64,000 bases of DNA, from the NCBI GenBank assembly GCA_903813345.2, contig CAIIXF020000012.1, positions 34,052,572 through 34,116,571 of the forward strand. The letters are read 5' to 3'. Positions within the stretch are counted from its first letter, which is position 1; each line of letters opens with the position of its first letter. The notes under the pieces are model-generated. The model worked only from the letters and a program-made list of their open reading frames with translations, did not search any database and was not told the origin of the DNA. Below, piece after piece: positions 33,613 through 48,407 of this stretch. Both the position numbers and the translations under genes were made by a program. The stretch is from Owenia fusiformis (taxonomy: Eukaryota; Annelida; Polychaeta; Sabellida; Oweniidae).

Positions 33613-34149
33613 CATACCATGGTCATCCAGTATTTATCTTATTATGCACCTCCCTTGGTTAATATCATATTCCTACCATTAATTTACTGTAGATAGATAA
33701 AAGATGGTGTTAAATTGTCAAAATGCATATTAGTATTAATTTCAAAATGCACACACACTCTTGGGGGTAGGGTATTAAAAATACGGGATGGTTGGAGATC
33801 TCGTTGCTTCAATACTGGATAGAACGAGATCTTGCTGCCACGTATGGCAATAGACCCTGAGCTCTTAACCAATCAGATTTGAGTATTTTAATGAGGTGCT
33901 TAATAAAAACGGTTAACGAGTCTGGGGTCATCAACAGAAACTTCATAAAGAAAGGAAATCCCAAAGTTCATTGTTCTTTTATTATGGCATCATTTTATCC
34001 TAGTTACAAAAAATAATTTTGGAATTCTTAATTTTATTGAATTTTTTCTTAATAAATGGTCGATAACTAACATTATTTAATACTGTGTATTCGAGTATAC
34101 GCTATTTTCCGTATAATTTCATTCATACACAGGTTATTTTTTCATAAAG
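33613..34149. other. gap between B1 and the cyclase exons, nothing recognised
   Basis: The preceding exons of the kinase-homology domain are expected here on the plus strand, but no such peptide is readable in any frame. Confidence 0.5.
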
Positions 34150-37291
<3,142 letters not shown>

Positions 37292-38006
37292 AACAGAAAA
37301 TAAATTGTAAAATGACATAATTAATATTAACTGATCTCTCATTCATATTGAAATTAAAGTCTCACTTTCTTACATTCTGTCCTGAGGAAGGGGGTGGCTT
37401 TGCTTATTTCCCATATGCGCTCATTTTGGCATTGTGTTATCGTAGCTCTATACCTGACCATATATCTTATGCAAATATTTACCTCCCTTATGTTAACTCA
37501 AACTTGCAATTTCCTCAATGGACTCAAAGAATCTCATTTTGCTATATGTGATGCTATTTGCTGCAAGAGACCATCGTCAAACTGAATTGTATGTGACATG
37601 AAAAATGTGGTAATCCATTTCTGTTGTGCAATCTCACAAATATAAGCATATCATTATTAATATATATATACTACTATAAATATATACTAACGTTTTTGTT
37701 CTAATTGGTGTTTAAACGATAGGATCGACACATTGAATTTAGATTTATACCATTTCCATTATTTAGGCCTGCAGAAGAGAGGTTTGAATCGATCCTACAG
37801 GTCGAACTTTCACCCGACGCTTCGACTTGTTTATGTTTTCATTGGAGAAATGCTGCAATATGTATCTCCATATAGAACCTTTCCAATTTGAAATGTGTGA
37901 CCTTGGAATTTCTTTATTACAATAGCATAAATCGTAAATTCATTTTTACATCATTTTGTAAACTGTATAAATGGTACGTAAGCATTTGTTCAAATAAAAG
38001 GTTAGC

Positions 38007-39327
38007 TCACTTTCTGTATTCCCAGTCAAGTATGAAGAACCAAAAGTATTTCAACAAGACGATAGGAGATTTTCTCTTTTGCGCATGTGTGTTGACCTTG
38101 TAATTCAGAAGAGTGAAGCAGCTCGATAGAGGCGATTGGTCAACTGCATTTCCGTAATGTTTTGGATTTTTATATGTTGCGTTCCAATTTATTGTACATG
38201 TTGCTGGCATACCAGGGGCCTCAGTGTTACTTGAATAAAAAGACACTTCAACCTGAAACAGATGATACAAGAAACCCACATTTTCTAAAACTACCTGTCA
38301 TCATATTTTAGTATTTTCAATGAAAATAAGACTGAGATATTCCCCTTGTAAAATTTAGAGTTCTGACGCTACACATGCTTCACATCAATAATGAAGCAAT
38401 ATTGAAGCTGCCAGCCTAGATCGATCAGAAATATTATTCATAGTATTTAAATTAGTCTTACAGTACCTGTATTTATACTTCAAAATATTCAAATTATATA
38501 CAATAACACTATCACATGAGGTTACATATACATTCAGGCCCGTAGCCGGGGGGGGGGGGGCTTTGATGGGTTCGAGCAACTTCCCCTGGCCAAAAATCTT
38601 TCAAAATCATGCAATTTTTCACCATTCTGAGCACTTTTCAAGTGATTTTAGCTCAAAAGAGAACCCCCTGGAATTTTCCAAAAAGTGCCCCCCCCCCCTT
38701 TGGCAAATCCTGGCTACGGGCCTGACATTGTACTCACGACTTTATTGAGACCCGTCGCACTCTTTTTGCTGGTAAATCTGACTGGTCCTCTATCACATGC
38801 ACCAATCCCAATTGCATCGGAATCATTGTACATCACCCCAGGCTTTAATGGTGGAGTCTTCGCTGTAGCAATACATCTAGAATATGAATTATAGTCATTT
38901 GGTACCATTAAGAAATCTTCTTTTAAATCTTGATTAAGTATTTTTGACAGATGCACTGTGTAAAACATAAAAGAGGCACATGAGGTACGTGTATGCTTAA
39001 ATGCTAAATATGTTCATATATTTTCTAACAATGATTTTTGAAAACGTTTTACGGGCCAGCATACGGATACGAAATTCCAGATGAGTATGACATTTTGTTC
39101 CTTGCTAGAACTACATATATTCATTTCTGATGATCCCATGTGTACAATATGAAATCGTGCCATAGTTACCCATCTGGATCCCAAGTGTTATTGACAGAGA
39201 CTAGAAAACTCATTGACATTATGTCTCTAGAGTTGATGGCGTCATCGGAAGTCACGTCGTGCGCCTGCGCAGTTAGTTGTAGAAGTAAGATTGATCCGAT
39301 CAATGCTACAATGATGACATCTCTCAT
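38007..39327 (-). CDS. small secreted Cys-containing protein, copy A' (3 exons)
   Basis: Sister of the gene at 17043-18836; family not recognised. Exons (minus order): 39170-39327, 38738-38876, 38007-38252; 543 nt give 180 codons plus TGA. Start ATG at 39327-39325: MRDVIIVALIGSILLLQLTA is a clear signal peptide, cut probably after AQA. The rest reads HDVTSDDAINSRDIMSMSF, CIATAKTPPLKPGVMYNDSD, IGACDRGPVRFTSKKSATG, VEVSFYSSNTEAPGMPATCT. Four cysteines are conserved between copies. Differences are mostly single residues, and the frame is intact in both. It lies tail-to-tail with the cyclase gene (stops 716 bp apart), as does copy A with the orphan cyclase exon. Intron 2 carries a 190-bp MITE. 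Confidence 0.75.
38535..38724. mobile_element. 190-bp MITE, ends CAGGCCCGTAGCC
   Basis: Inverted ends CAGGCCCGTAGCC / GGCTACGGGCCTG, flanked by ACATT on both sides (38530-38534, 38725-38729). G-rich and C-rich tracts lie inside each end. The sister intron near 18250 lacks it. The superfamily is uncertain; a 5-bp target copy is visible, shorter than the 8 bp usual for hAT. Confidence 0.8.
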
Positions 39328-39447
39328 CTCGCGTCACGTTAATATCTGCTTTGTCTTAGGTTGTTATTTTGGGCACTCAGAGACTATAGTACATGTTTAA
39401 GAGCATGGCTCGTTCTCTAGCCCGGTTTACCGACCTTTCATCGTGAT

Positions 39448-39463
39448 TTATCTTTAAAGATAA
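39448..39463. promoter_or_regulatory. conserved palindrome TTATCTTTAAAGATAA upstream of secreted-protein copy A'
   Basis: Matches 18944-18959 exactly and sits 121 bp upstream of the start codon. Inverted GATA-type sites. Confidence 0.45.
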
Positions 39464-39710
39464 TGTACTTAACATAATACAGACAATACTATACTATGTA
39501 GACTTATAGCACAACACTAACTTACGTGATAGTGTTTCCATAATGCTTGTATAGCAAACAAATTCATCCCCCTCAAAATTGTCTTTAAATGTTGTTCGTC
39601 TCTTCAAAAGTGGCGGCACATGCAGTTTTTCGCATTTCAATTAGCGCAGGCTTTGCGTGTAAAATTCAAAGTTTTATTCAACAAAGCTAAGGTTGTTTTC
39701 ACGTACCTGT

Positions 39711-40570
39711 TAATTAAGTTCCACTAAAGTGACACAACTAAAATTCCAATTGTTTGTTATATCTATGTTATCAAAAATAGAGTTCAAATCTCTCAAGACG
39801 TTTAAATGCATTCTCACGTGTTTAAAAATCCTACTAAGCCATTGTACTCACCCAAGCATCAACTAATATCGAAGCACATTTCGTACAGTGTAGAATGCTC
39901 ATTGCATTTTACGTTTTTATGAATTTCGTCTAGAACATCACCTCTAGTGAGTTTCAATGTATTCGATTAATTGTTCATCAAGTATACGAAATACACAATA
40001 ATGTGATAACAAATGCTTAAAGGGGTATGGGGTAAAGTTGAGTCTAGACAACTTGAATTCATGACAGAAATACCTACACTCAATCCTATACTAGTATCTC
40101 CGTTCTCTGCAATCGAAGATATATAATCAAAATGTACCTTGTGGTATAGCTTTCACCACAATAATGCATCAATAGTGTATATTAATATGGCCGATGTGTT
40201 GGAGGATACAAATATTTGACAAATCGTATAGTAAAACATACTCTATTATGCGACTGAGGCATATCAAACATTCCGCTTCCAACAGTTGGTAGCACATATA
40301 TATAAGATATTTCTTAACTGTCTAAAACTCCATCATTAAAGTGATATTTTTTAAAAAGATAAGCAATATTCCAAATAGGTACCTTGTGGCAATGATTGCT
40401 TAAAGTCTTGTCAACAAAAAATAACAAATTGCATGTCCATGAAATCAACATATATGTCGCAGTCTCTAATACAACAACAGATTTCTAAAATATCAATTAT
40501 CGTAAATTGTCCCATATATGAAAACGTTCGAAGCCTTTCTTCCATAACATGATAGGCTATCGAATGTAGC
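39711..40570. other. no gene seen
   Basis: AT-rich, no repeat or exon recognised between the end of the duplicated segment and the 3' end of the second sulfotransferase ORF. Confidence 0.5.
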
Positions 40571-41620
40571 TTAATTGATCCAGAACTTTTTAAATTCTGC
40601 TGGTAACGTTTTATTGTTTTCCGTGCAACAGGTCTCGTATCCAAATAATTTTGCCATATCTTTATTGGAATTCATCACCAATGCTTTTCTGCCATCGTCA
40701 AAGTAGTCATCACATGTGGAATGTGTACTAGGATTCGCATTCACTTTTATCTTATGAAATTTCTCCCATTTTACAATTCCCCCTTGTTTTTCATATCGTT
40801 TCAAGCAATTCACCAAGTCGTAAATTAACATTTCGGTGTGAACCCAACAGTCCGCATTGCTCAAAGTTGGGTCTGATTTTCATATGTTATTGTTGAAATA
40901 CTTGTGAACAAGTCTATTTGTATATATCTTTTTATTGTCTTGAAGCCACATAGTGAATCTCTTTAGGTCATCTTTGTTATTATACGGGGGCGTATTCCCA
41001 TACACACTTTTATCCCTTGTCGAATGGTAAAGCGCGCCTTTTCCGTCCGAGCCGAATGCCCATAATGACAGTAGATAATTACACGGTGAACGTACATGCG
41101 CAATGACGAAAAAATTTGATTTTTGATATGGCTCCAGTGATACAAATTCTGTTTGAAGAAAGTAGTTATCTTCAAGAATTGTACTGTTATTTTTGTACAT
41201 TCCCCTGTTTTGGTCAACATTTATACTCTCTCCAACTACTGTAGTTAATATATGCCTTATTTCCGACCCACCTGCTTTTGGAAAATGACTGAATAACAGT
41301 GACTGCTTGCGACTTTTCCGTGCATCGCCTGATGTTAGTAACGGCATGGCTAATTCATTTAAGGGCGTTATCATTTGTTCCCCATCTTCGTTCACAATAT
41401 GGCTTAACGTATCCTTTTGTTTGGAGAACTTAAACCTGATATTGGTCTCTCTTATATGCTGATAGCCTTTGGAATTAATGATGAAACTATATACCAATAA
41501 TACAAGCATTATCGATGCAACCGCTACATTTAACTTCCACATGATTTGCGTGTTGTGAGTAGGCCTAAGACGCTTAACGGTTACTGTAGTATTACACCCT
41601 ATACGTAGAGATTGCTTCAA
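40571..41620 (-). pseudogene. sulfotransferase-like type II membrane protein with one in-frame TGA
   Basis: Intronless frame of 349 codons. A membrane segment at about 28-48 (NVAVASIMLVLLVYSFII) follows a basic tail. The PAPS-binding loop is LLFSHFPKAGGSEIRH (108-123) and the 3'-phosphate site is FVIAHVRSPCNYLLSLW (171-187). So it belongs to the Golgi carbohydrate sulfotransferase group, but to a different branch from the gene at 9683-11014. At 40882-40880 a TGA interrupts the frame (FNNNI*KSDPTLSNADCWVH). The same frame then stays open for 102 more codons with family-like content (NADCWVHTEMLIYDLV). Only one disabling change is seen, so it is a very recent pseudogene, a polymorphic stop, a read-through gene or a sequencing error. 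An intron across the stop would be only 29 nt and would shift the frame. Confidence 0.75.
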
Positions 41621-43100
41621 TGAAAGCCACGACGACTAGAAACCAAAAAAGAATAGTACCATTATTTTTCAAGTCGTATTTCTGGAGCACTCGGTGGTGA
41701 TTATATCAAATTCTATGCTGTTTTAGAAGTTGATGATATTAAATAATGCATGCCATGTGTTTTTAATACGATCAAACGCAAATGATAATAAAACAGTCGT
41801 TAAAATATACAGTGCAATTTTAATTCATCACAATAAATTATGATCTGATATTGTCGATAATTCCTGATCGACAACGCATGGATGTCCGCGGACATGTTTT
41901 ATTTCTTCATACATGTGAAAAACGCGGTCTTTAATCATAAATGAGCCAGGCCACAGGAAAAGGGGTCTTATCACAGATTTTTTCAATATCAAGATTTTTT
42001 GTTTATCTTAAGAAGCACAAAGAAACCTTTCAAATGAGCCATGGCTTATGTCTTAACAATTTTTCCTTGCATATATAGACCAAAAAGTCGCATCTGAATT
42101 TAGCACATTTGTGGGCACATTTTTGTGATAAGACCGGTGTAAAAGGGTAGGAGGTCCTATCAAATTATGGTCCTACTCTCCATTGATTTATATGGTGACC
42201 TAAATACAACTCTTTCCCCTATTATCGTATACACAATCAGGGCCAGTAAGGGTCGATTAGAAAGGAGACCATAATCCCTGAGGGACCGTCATTTCTTTCA
42301 CACCCGTTTTCCTATGGCCAGGCTCATATGTCAAATGCAAAATGCATGATTACCCGTGATCAGAATTTCGATGACGAGAAATGGCTACATGTAATTAATG
42401 AAGAAAAAATGAGTGACACTCATCTATACTCTAGTTTATGACTGCTAAGCTGGTTCATGTAAAGCCAACTTTAGTCGTCGTGGCTCATCTTTACCACTAC
42501 CATTCGAAATGGTGTGATCGCTTTGCATAGGGTGATAACAGCAATCATAAAGGAGTTATAAATTATCCCAAAATACAATAATGTTCCAATAATGAGACAC
42601 GAAACAAGAGAACTAAAATTAAATCTAAATTAAATCTATAAAATATTTTATTACGGTACCATATAATACAAAGATCTTCAAGTAACTTTTTATTGTAATT
42701 TTCAGTTCTTCTCTGTGTTATCGTTTCGTTTAATTTAAAAATTCAAAATTTACAGTGAACTTCCATGAAATTTTTTTTTTCTTTTTTTATTGAATCAAAC
42801 ATGAAATAATATATTTAACAAGGCAAAGATGAAATATTAAACCTCTTTCACACCACTTCCATTCATTCAGACATTCGCAACAGTCATACTCAAAAGCTCT
42901 GGTATATATAAAAACATATTATTTTCAAATTGAATCACGTCTAAGTTGGGATTTACCTCATTACATTTTTGGCATATATATATAATATTTGATTGCTAGT
43001 GATAGCCTATTTATCAAAATGTTTACATTATTTACAGATCTTCTGAACACCATATCATGGGCATTAAAATCAAGATTTACACCCCCAATCCGCAATCAAA
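41621..43100. other. no gene seen
   Basis: AT-rich with a poly-T tract (42768-42788). No exon or repeat family recognised. Confidence 0.5.
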
Positions 43101-43104
43101 TTAT

Positions 43105-43310
43105 CAGTGTGGAGTTAGTACTAATTTAGTGTGGAATTAGCGCTAAACTGTCAGTACTGATTTAGTACCAATCGAGCTGTACAGCAGGTACAAAATTCGC
43201 ACTAACTCAGCGCTAACTCAGCACTAACCTTAGTGATGACTTTGCACCGAATTAGCGTGGAATTAGTGCTGAATTTGTATGAATTTTGTACCAACTTTTA
43301 AAAATAATCG
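43105..43310. repeat. left GCGCTAA/TTAGTGC-rich arm
   Basis: Dense short motifs (AATTAGCGCTAA, ACTAACTCAGCGCTAA, GTGGAATTAGTGCTGA). The counterpart in inverted order is at 45965-46178. Confidence 0.65.
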
Positions 43311-44559
43311 GGGATGAATTTTTGTATATTGATTCGATAAAAATGTATTAAATTGACATTTTTATTAAGATCTTGTTTTTAATTAGACCATCAAGGGAAA
43401 GGATTTTTAAGGGTTATGATATCACATGATTTTGATGTATCTTTTAGTATTAATATTATAACCAAACAAGTATCCCAGCTATAATATCATTTAAAACATA
43501 ATACATTATCTTGTTATATATAATACCAAATTATAACTTTATTCATCATATCATTTACTGGTCTTAAAGGAGTAGGTCCTATCGTATTTATCGTATATTA
43601 TTTATCCTATCGTTTTATTTCCTTCAGATTGAAGATTTACCACAGTAACAGTAAATAACAGTAAATTACAAAAGATTCACTATTTACACAATGTACAAAA
43701 ACTGTCGTTCTGTATATAAATGATGATGACCCTAACTCCCAATAACATACAACTGGTAAATGTCATTGCCTTTACAAGGGTATCAGTTCAAAGGTGTAGG
43801 GGTGTGTTTAGTCCATAATTGTTCTTGTCATTCCTTAATCATTCGTTAATGCTAACACCCTGTCATTGTGCCTTCTTATTCGCCGATTTAGTTCCCCTGA
43901 TGTAAAATCGTTATACCTGAAATGATAAAAAAGAAACGCTAATTTGAGGCTTCATCACATTTGCATTAAACATGCATATTCATAAGTTAAACCAATTTAA
44001 TCCACGATCGTGATTGCAACTTACTAAGTACATATATGTATATTTTCTATGTATAACATTTACATTTCCTAAATAGTGGTGATGCAATATTATTAAGAAT
44101 CCAATTCTTGAGACATCAAGAGAACATGCTGTCATTGTTTAGTATCTATAGGTATAAGGCAATCTGAATTAATTCTGAATTAATCAATTAGGCTAATTTG
44201 ATAAATCAATACATACCTCGTGAAAGTTGTTTATAGTTTAACCATCCTTTTGGGTTTTTGCTCCACCCCCACAAGCTTTTTGTTGTTATAACTGATAACA
44301 GTTACCTGAAAATATAGTTTTCTATGAACATTTGCAGATTTGCTTACCGTAATAGTTAATGTAATTTAAAGTTCGAAATAATATCTTTGAACAAAGAATT
44401 CAGTTTGCATACACAAATTGTTTCCAATATTTTTACAGGGCCAAATATTATGCTAGATTATTTTGTCATAGTTAGGGTTGACATATTTACAATTTTATTA
44501 TAGCCCTGTGAGGAAGCATAGGCTATTAACATGTTGAATTGGTGATATGACATGAGGGC

Positions 44560-45050
44560 ATGAATAAGGTTATGAACATGGTAGCATGATAAAATGAATG
44601 GTGATATAACATGGGAGCAGGTAATATGAAATGAACATGGTGATATAACATGGGAACATGGTGATATGAAATGAACATGGTGATATAAAAGGGTACATGG
44701 TGATATGAAATAAACATGGTGATATAACATGGGAACATGGTGATATGACATGAACATGGTGATATAACATGGGAGCATGGTGATATGAAGTGAACATGGT
44801 GATATAACATGGGAGCATGGTGATATGAAATGAACATGGTGATATAAAAGGGTACATAGTGATATGAAATAAACATGGTGATATAACATGGGAACATGGT
44901 GATATGACATGAACATGGTGATACAACATGGGAACATGGTGATATGAAATGAACATGGTGATATAGCATGGGAGCATGGTGATATGAAATGAACATTGTG
45001 ATATAACATGGGAGCATGGTGTGTATGAAGTGAACATGGTAATATGACAT
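44560..45050. repeat. 20/40-bp minisatellite (AACATGGTGATAT)
   Basis: Alternating 20-bp units GAACATGGTGATATGAAATG and GAACATGGTGATATAACATG, with a longer order of about 180 bp including AAAAGGGTACATGG variants. All three reverse frames are open, an effect of the unit, not coding. Confidence 0.95.
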
Positions 45051-45964
45051 TGGGGCACGATTCCAACGATACGCTGAATAAGCAAAATAAATTATTATTA
45101 GATTTCCTAAAACTGTTGAAACGTTTACTCTACGCACCTAGCCTAAATGGCATAAGTATGTTGCATTCCACATTGCTGATATATGGCCCTCCATCCATTG
45201 ATTATGTATTGTATTCTTCACTGCCTTCACTCCTCATGATATGCCAACATCTGACCAATAGTGCCAACATCAAGTCTATAAAATAAAAAGGTAGCCTAGA
45301 AATGCATTCTCGATAAAAGAAAATGATCTTATAAAGAATAAAAAATTGAATTAAAAACTGAAATCACTCAGAAATTACATTTTGGCCAGGATTGGCCCAT
45401 GTCTGGCTTCATTCAGAAGACGTTATGCATTGCAGATTATAAATATATATTTTTTTAAAACTCTTAAGAACTAGCCTATGCCCTAGACTTTTAAGATAAG
45501 ACTTTCACTTTCAGTGACTTTTCATTTCAATTTGAATTTTCTTTTTTCAATTCCTCCTGAATTCATTTTTATCTTTGAATTTCGCCCTAGCCTATCCCAC
45601 AGAGCCTATCTGGTATTTGAAAGTCTTCTATATAAGAGGTGCACCTAATATATGCTCATTTATTCATAACAAAACAATCAAATATATACTTACAAGTGAA
45701 AATTGCAGACAGATGGCAGAGACTGGCACAGAAATCAAAATTTAAAATATGTGGCTTCTCAAACTTCCTGTATGAGTCATAGAATGTGTGACGTCATAGG
45801 TCAAAAGTTCAAGGGGATTTCCCTGAGATGTCAAACTCAATCAATGAAGAAATCACAATGATGAATGTTATTTATAATAAAATATTTCAAACTCTAAATA
45901 AGTAATATCAATATTGCTTAAATCAATCAATAATACTGTAATAATAGTCAGAAAAAATATAAGT
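45051..45964. other. no gene seen
   Basis: AT-rich sequence between the minisatellite and the right GCGCTAA-rich arm; no exon recognised. Confidence 0.45.
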
Positions 45965-46178
45965 TTTGTTAGTGCTAAATCAGCACTAACTTAGCACTAA
46001 ATTAGCATTGCTAAGTTAGTGCTGATTTCGCACTAACTGAGGTTTGTACTGATTTGGTACTGATTTATTAGCGCTAATTCCACACAAACATTATTTGTAC
46101 CGATTCCGTACCAAATCGGCGCTAAATTAGCGCGAAAAAAGATTAGCGCTGATTTAGCATGGAGTTATTTTGGCAGTG
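45965..46178. repeat. right GCGCTAA/TTAGTGC-rich arm
   Basis: Counterpart of 43105-43310, with GCTAAATCAGCACTAACTTA, TTAGCGCTAATTCCACAC and AAATCGGCGCTAAATTAGCG. Confidence 0.65.
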
Positions 46179-46469
46179 TACATTAAATAATTTCTCTAAA
46201 TTCTCTTTATCTGAACCCGCCTACATTCCCATAACTTGTGCTTTAAAGTGTATCTTAGTGGACAGTAACTACATTTAGCATCCTGTTTAATTCCTATCTG
46301 CGTTAAGTATACTAAGCATTTGTGGTACAAATACCATGAAGAATCTTGAATTGGAGTTGTCGAATTTTATTTTGTTTCGTGCAGCTATAAGCCATTTTAA
46401 AGTAGTCTGTTCTTTTTAACTCACGATCATGCTCATCTTTATACAGTGGTTCCAAATATTTGTTTCTAT

Positions 46470-48407
46470 TTATTAGGAGGCCCCATCGGGGGGCCTCCTA
46501 TCAATTTTGTAGATATTATTCTTTATTAGGAGGCCCTCCTGAAAGGGCCTCCTATAGCTTTTGTAGCTTTTCTTTATTCTTTATTCTTTATTTATTATTC
46601 TTTCAAAGCTTTTTTCTTCTACTTCCTACTAGCTTTCAACTACCTACTATATGATCCTACTAGGAACCTTGGCTGGAGTAGGGGGAAAAATATTTTTTAT
46701 CTAGGTCAAGGTCAAAGGTCAAAATCTAGGTCAAATCTAAGTTTTTTTTCAAGTTTCTCAAGTTTGTCATTATACTTCATTATTTCTTGCGATGAATTAA
46801 ACTGAAACTACATTTAAGTATTCTCTACAAATTGTTCACTATATGTCAGCATTAAATTTTTACCGTTTTTGAGATATTTGACGTCAAAAAACGGTCAAAA
46901 AAGGTCATTTTTCAACTTGCTTCAATCTGACCAAATTTTTTTTTAAAAATCATCTACAAGTTCCCAGGAGTCCAAATCTGACCTCAGATTTGACCTTTGA
47001 CCTTCGGTTGACCTTCAGTGACCTCCGAAAGGTCAGAAAAGTTGATTTTTCAAATTGAGTCTTTGGATTCAAATTTAGGTCAGTCTAATTACAAAAAACC
47101 TACTGAGGTCTAAAAAAGTAAAAATGTTAAGGTCAAAGGTCAAGGTCATCAAATTAGGTCACAAACTGTGCTATCTAAGTTTCTCATAGTTCAAGACTAC
47201 AAATCAATATTTTTAATTGAAAGTCAAGATATACATTCTTCTAAGGGTTCTACACATATTATCAATTGACTATTTATTAAAATTTTGTCCCAGTTTTGAG
47301 ATATAAGAGCTCAAAAACTGAAAAAGGTCAATTTTTCAGAGTTTATAAGGTCAAATTTTAACTTGCTTCAAATTCACCCAATTTTTTTTTGAAAATCATC
47401 TACAACTTCTCAGGAGTTCATATTTAACCACAGATTTGACATTTGACCTTTAGTTGACCTTCAGTGACCTTCGAAAGGTCAGAGAAGTTGATTTTTCAAA
47501 TCGAGTTTTTGGATTCAAATTTAGGGTTAGCCTAAGCATAAAAGACCTACTGAGCTCTAAAACAGTAATATTTTCAAGGTCAAGGGTCACGGTTATCAAA
47601 TTAGGTCAAAGGTCAAAATCTAGGTCAAATCTAAATTTTTTTCAAGTTTGTCCTTGTACTTCATTATTTCTTGCGATGAATTAAACTGAAACTACATTTT
47701 AGTATTCTCTAGAAATTGTTCACAATATGTCAGCATTAAATTTTTACCATTTTTGAGATATTTGACGTCAAAAACGGTCAAAAAAAGTCATTTTCAACTT
47801 GCTTCAATCTGGCCAAATTTTTTTTTAAAAATCATCTACTAGTTCCTAGGAGTCCGAATCTGACCTCAGATTTAACCTTTGACCTTTATTTGACCTTCAA
47901 TGACCTTCGAAAGGTAAAAAAAGTTGATTTTTCAAATTGAGTCTTTGGATTCAAATTTAGGTCAGCCTAATTACAAAAGACCTACTGAGGTCTAAAAAAG
48001 TAAAACTTTTCAGGGTCAAAGGTCAAGATCATAAAATTAGGTCACAAACTGTGCTATCTAAGTTTCGCAAAGTTCGAGACTACAAACCAATATTTTTAAT
48101 CTGAAGTCGAAATACACACATTCCTCTAAGGGTTCTACACATATTACCAATTGACTATCTAATAGAATTTTGTCCCAGTTTGAGATATAAGAGTTCAAAA
48201 GTTGAAAAAAGGTCAATTTCGAAATTTTTCAAGGTCTTATTTAAACTTGCTTCAAATTGACAAAATCTTTTTTTGAAAATCATCTACAAGTTCTCAGGAG
48301 TTCACATCTGACCTCAGATTTGATATTAGTCCTTTAGTTGACCTTCAAATTGTCAAAAATGCCTAAGAGGGCCTCCGTGAGATTGCTTGCAATCTTCAAA
48401 AGTCTAG
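46470..48407 (+). mobile_element. Helitron-like element 1
   Basis: The 3' end has a hairpin AGATTGC-TT-GCAATCT (48380-48395) followed eight bases later by CTAG and a T, the classic Helitron terminus. The 5' side starts with two strong hairpins, AGGAGGCCCC...GGGGCCTCCT (46476-46500) and AGGAGGCCCT...AGGGCCTCCT (46529-46554). No Rep/helicase. The inside is diverged tandem text rich in AGGTCA. Confidence 0.6.

Larger units (their letters stand above)
43105..46178. mobile_element. possible foldback element of about 3.1 kb
   Basis: Flanked by the two GCGCTAA-rich arms; the right end reads, reversed, CACTGCCAAAATAACTCCAT. It contains a minisatellite and AT-rich DNA but no transposase. The left end is not clearly matched, so the limits are approximate. 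Confidence 0.4.

Noticed and set aside
40880-40882. TGA read as selenocysteine
   Set aside because: The sulfotransferase family has no known selenoprotein members and I see no obvious SECIS-like structure in the AT-rich 3' region.
44458-45137. Three overlapping minus-strand open frames of 171-203 codons
   Set aside because: They are one minisatellite read in three frames; the residue pattern simply rotates.
46500-46560. GC-rich hairpins as rho-independent terminators
   Set aside because: The window is eukaryotic; the hairpins belong to a mobile element end.
46460-46654. 64-codon open frame through the GGAGGCCCC hairpins
   Set aside because: Composition follows the hairpins and T-rich DNA; no family match.
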